From the NCBI GenBank assembly GCA_026391315.1, contig JAPLDT010000042.1, positions 50,810-114,809 of the forward strand: DNA of 64,000 bases, read 5' to 3'. Made by a program: the position numbers and the translations under genes. The notes under the pieces were generated by a model. That model did not search any database. It saw only the letters and a list, made by a program, of their open reading frames with translations, and was not told the DNA's origin. This DNA comes from Bacteroidia bacterium. Lineage in GTDB: Bacteria > Bacteroidota > Bacteroidia > Bacteroidales > Prolixibacteraceae. Shown here piece after piece: positions 61,547 to 64,000 of this stretch; position 1 is the stretch's first letter; the number at the start of each line of letters is the position of its first letter.

Positions 61547-62426
61547 AGTATTCCCAGAGATCCTGTTCGTAATCGAAGATGGCGTTTTTGATCCTATCCG
61601 ATTCTTTGGCAGCATATTCGTCAGTCGCATAATCAAGGACGGCACGGTTGTTGTAAGTATTCTCCTCTTTGATGATGTAGCCGTCGAATTGTCTGATCAG
61701 GAAGAGGTCATCGAAACTGAAGCTTCTTGCACCATTCCGGGCGTTGAGTGACTCATTCTTGGCAAGAAGCGTTCTGATTTCGGGATAGAAAACCCAAAAG
61801 AGCTTTTTCCTGAGTGTCACTTCCTGATTCACATCTTCATCACGGAAGTAGAGACGGACAGGACAAATGCCGAGTATTCGGACCTGAAGGGTTGATTTTT
61901 GTTTGTCAAAATACCAAATCTCCTTAATGATCAATTGTTTTACCTCTTCTGTATTCATTTCCTGTTGGACTTTAACATCTTCCATTTGCCCGGTATCGAA
62001 ATTTCTCCGTTGGACCGTTTTGGTTGCGGCGCCAAATTGAGCCTTGACCTGATCATAGCTAATGGGAACGGCAAACTCATTTTCATCGTTGGCAGGAGGA
62101 TCAAATGCGGGAAAGGCATTGTCCTTGATTCCTTTCAACAGGAGGTTAATAAGGTTATATCGGCCTTGAATTTCAACAGTTGGAAAATAGAATGGCTGGT
62201 TCATTTTCTCGCGCATGTCGATCATTCGCCAAACGGTCTTGGACCACGCTACATCTGCTTCCCTCACACCAGGTAAGGGTGCTGGTTTGCGTTCGAAGTT
62301 GCTCTTCTTCTCATATAAGCCGGCATTCCTGTTAATGACCATATTCTCAATGCCTTGACCCATCAGGGTACTGAAGGATGATGCCCCGATAAAAAAAATC
62401 AATAAGAAAAACAATTTGCGTCTCAT
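61545..62426 (-). CDS. gldN: Gliding motility/T9SS protein GldN
   Basis: This 293-residue protein has signal MRRKLFFLLIFFIGASSFST. The mature body matches GldN/PorN: READVAWSKTVWRMIDMREK, NQPFYFPTVEIQGRYNLINLL, LIIKEIWYFDKQKSTLQVRI and LGICPVRLYFRDE. GldN forms, with GldK, the ring of the type IX translocon at the outer membrane. It follows gldM by 3 bp, the standard order gldKLMN, with gldL and gldK expected just beyond the right edge. It faces radA across a strong terminator. Confidence 0.93.
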   Translation of the reverse strand: MRRKLFFLLIFFIGASSFSTLMGQGIENMVINRNAGLYEKKSNFERKPAPLPGVREADVAWSKTVWRMIDMREKMNQPFYFPTVEIQGRYNLINLLLKGIKDNAFPAFDPPANDENEFAVPISYDQVKAQFGAATKTVQRRNFDTGQMEDVKVQQEMNTEEVKQLIIKEIWYFDKQKSTLQVRILGICPVRLYFRDEDVNQEVTLRKKLFWVFYPEIRTLLAKNESLNARNGARSFSFDDLFLIRQFDGYIIKEENTYNNRAVLDYATDEYAAKESDRIKNAIFDYEQDLWEY

Positions 62427-62429
62427 GGC

Positions 62430-63974
62430 TTAATTAATTTTAAAACTGATCGCGGATAAGTTTCTTGTCAGTCCGTCTTCACCTTTGGCAACGATGTTGT
62501 CGATGTAAAGTCGGCTACCGCGGGTCAGTCCATTAAACAAATCTCTTTGTTCCTGAGTAAATCGTGCGCCATTGGCAGGTTTGTCCACGACAAATCCCCC
62601 CTTTGAAGAAGTAGATACAACAAAGGAGAGTACCTGAAATTTCATTTCAAAATCAAAGTCAGGAATATCTGCAAACACTCCGGGTTCAACCATCAGTTCA
62701 TTTTTGGTTATCATGCCAGAATTTTTGCCGGCAACAGTTGCTATGGGATTGGGAACACGTTTCACCCTGAACTCAGCAGTACCCATCTGTTTGACAACCT
62801 TATCAACAGTTGCACTCACAGTAATATAGGCTTTTTCTGTAAGCTTCTCGGGATATGCAAAAAATCCGCTTGCCGTTTTTTCAATCCGTCCGTTTTTCAT
62901 AACCACACTGATATCCCTGGAAGAGATTCCGGGTACGGAAATAGAAACCGGATTGGGCAGGCCAAGGTAAAGAATATTCATCTTGGTCGGAGAAACAGTC
63001 ATGGAAGGTTTTGCAACCTGGTACTCCTGTTGGAACGGATATTGAACGATTTGTCCGTTGGGATTTTTGAAATTGATAATCCCTTTCCAGACAAAGGTCC
63101 CTTCCGCCCCGGCATTTGCCTTGTACAATCCGGCGTTTTCCCCCGGGATTATAGGCAGTTTACTGCCGTTGACAATAATATCCGGTACTGCTGTGGTATC
63201 GATGGCGGAGATGAAAACCTTCGCCTCGTACACATCCCCCTGAAGGACGTAATTGGATTTCGCGATTACCTGGGCCTTCAGGTTGTTGAATTTGAAAGAA
63301 GAGGCATCAATCTTGGTGTAATAATAGCTGATAACATCCGATTCGGTCTTCCGGATATCACTTTGCAATTTTGACATCAACGTAACCACGGCGATCAATG
63401 GGTATCCCTGAAATTTGTTGCTCTCCCAGGTAGGTGTCCTTCCCTCTGTACCCTTTGGATCCGAAGTGTCCAGACTCTTGGTAATGGAGTTAATCAAAGA
63501 GGTCTGGCCTGGGTCTATATTGGAAAGCAAAAAGGAACGATAATTTTCCAATGCTTTTTTTAACAAAGTGCCATTTCCCTTTGTCATCATCACCTCTTCG
63601 GCATATTGAAGGTCTTCCTTGTTGATAATACTATCGATTCTTCCTTCAGGGCCATCCGCCTTTTTGACAATCATTTCCTTGAAATGGGTAATGTAATTGT
63701 ACAAGGTATCGGTACGCTCTTTGATCTTTAAAACGGTACGATTCAATTCCCCCACTTTTTCGGGATTCTCCCGGGCTGCACTGCTGAAGTCGTTGTATAC
63801 GCTTCGATTTTGGCTATTGACGTTCTCTATAGTTTCCATGATTCCCTTGTCAACCAACACAAATGCATCCACTACCGATTTGTCGACATTGAGTGCAAGC
63901 ATTGCCGTTAATACCAGGTACATCAGGCTGATCATTCGTTGCCGGGGCGTTTCCGGACAGTTTTTTACTCCCAT
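62430..63974 (-). CDS. gldM: Gliding motility/T9SS motor protein GldM
   Basis: The 514-residue inner-membrane protein has one N-terminal transmembrane helix (MISLMYLVLTAMLALNV) followed by a periplasmic helical first domain (RTDTLYNYITHFKEMIVKKA) and three beta domains (PSMTVSPTKMNILYLGLPNP, VSISVPGISSRDISVVMKNG). With GldL it makes the proton-driven motor that powers type IX secretion and gliding, and its long periplasmic arm reaches the GldKN ring. The start MGVKNCPETPRQRMISLMYL is the family start. The region 63975-64000 is the spacer to gldL. Confidence 0.94.
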   Translation of the reverse strand: MGVKNCPETPRQRMISLMYLVLTAMLALNVDKSVVDAFVLVDKGIMETIENVNSQNRSVYNDFSSAARENPEKVGELNRTVLKIKERTDTLYNYITHFKEMIVKKADGPEGRIDSIINKEDLQYAEEVMMTKGNGTLLKKALENYRSFLLSNIDPGQTSLINSITKSLDTSDPKGTEGRTPTWESNKFQGYPLIAVVTLMSKLQSDIRKTESDVISYYYTKIDASSFKFNNLKAQVIAKSNYVLQGDVYEAKVFISAIDTTAVPDIIVNGSKLPIIPGENAGLYKANAGAEGTFVWKGIINFKNPNGQIVQYPFQQEYQVAKPSMTVSPTKMNILYLGLPNPVSISVPGISSRDISVVMKNGRIEKTASGFFAYPEKLTEKAYITVSATVDKVVKQMGTAEFRVKRVPNPIATVAGKNSGMITKNELMVEPGVFADIPDFDFEMKFQVLSFVVSTSSKGGFVVDKPANGARFTQEQRDLFNGLTRGSRLYIDNIVAKGEDGLTRNLSAISFKIN

Positions 63975-64000
63975 AAGGGTTGCGAGTTGATTAGATTAAC

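Overview
The window comes from a member of the Bacteroidota, most likely a gliding or gliding-derived marine or sediment Bacteroidales-type lineage. The evidence is type IX secretion and gliding genes (porW/sprE, gldH, gldM, gldN), the phylum-typical neighbourhood panD-panC / short glycogen synthase / DUF4270, a RicT-GldH-HolB group, promoters of the TAnnTTTG type, and many lipoprotein and outer-membrane barrel genes. I see no rRNA, tRNA, CRISPR array or intact insertion sequence.

Layout. 1-2135: a HigB-like toxin with an antitoxin fused to an ImmA/IrrE metalloprotease, plus an unknown partial gene. 2508-4703: a short-chain dehydrogenase and an aldehyde dehydrogenase. 4786-13466: a complete chemosensory operon (CheW, CheR-TPR, CheW, receptor, CheA-REC, CheB, REC-histidine kinase). 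Its parts match the Wsp-type alternative-function pathway, but the output protein is a kinase rather than a diguanylate cyclase. 13521-23932, minus strand: a glycosyltransferase and seven exported proteins, several with LPP20/FlgT-like or CsgG/TolB-N-like character, plus an outer-membrane barrel and a transglutaminase-like protein. This is the best candidate for an undescribed envelope system. 24065-32426, minus strand: PorW/SprE, an Mrp ATPase with an apparent internal deletion, an alkyltransferase-like protein, TrmB, GldH, RicT and HolB.

32597-45967: phosphoglycerate kinase, a lipid kinase, DinD, an enolase-superfamily epimerase, a C45 peptidase, a polysaccharide deacetylase, a small repeat protein, peptidase E and a three-gene acyl-CoA carboxylase. 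46398-49295, minus strand: an ECF sigma factor, its membrane anti-sigma factor and an outer-membrane barrel. Two matching ECF-like promoters (TGTAAC, 16-17 bp, CGTCyTA) lie before the sigma gene and before the barrel gene. 49476-54253: two S41 proteases around a UPF0175/DUF3368 toxin-antitoxin pair and a dCMP deaminase. 54288-64000: envelope lipoproteins, GT5, PanC, PanD, RadA, GldN and GldM.

Intergenic DNA is unusually rich in dispersed palindromes and short repeats: REP-like elements, a truncated REP-associated transposase between direct repeats, MITE-like inverted repeats, a 9-bp tandem array in a leader, covarying terminator palindromes and inverted 34-bp repeats flanking trmB. All family assignments rest on recognising motifs by eye; no database search was run.
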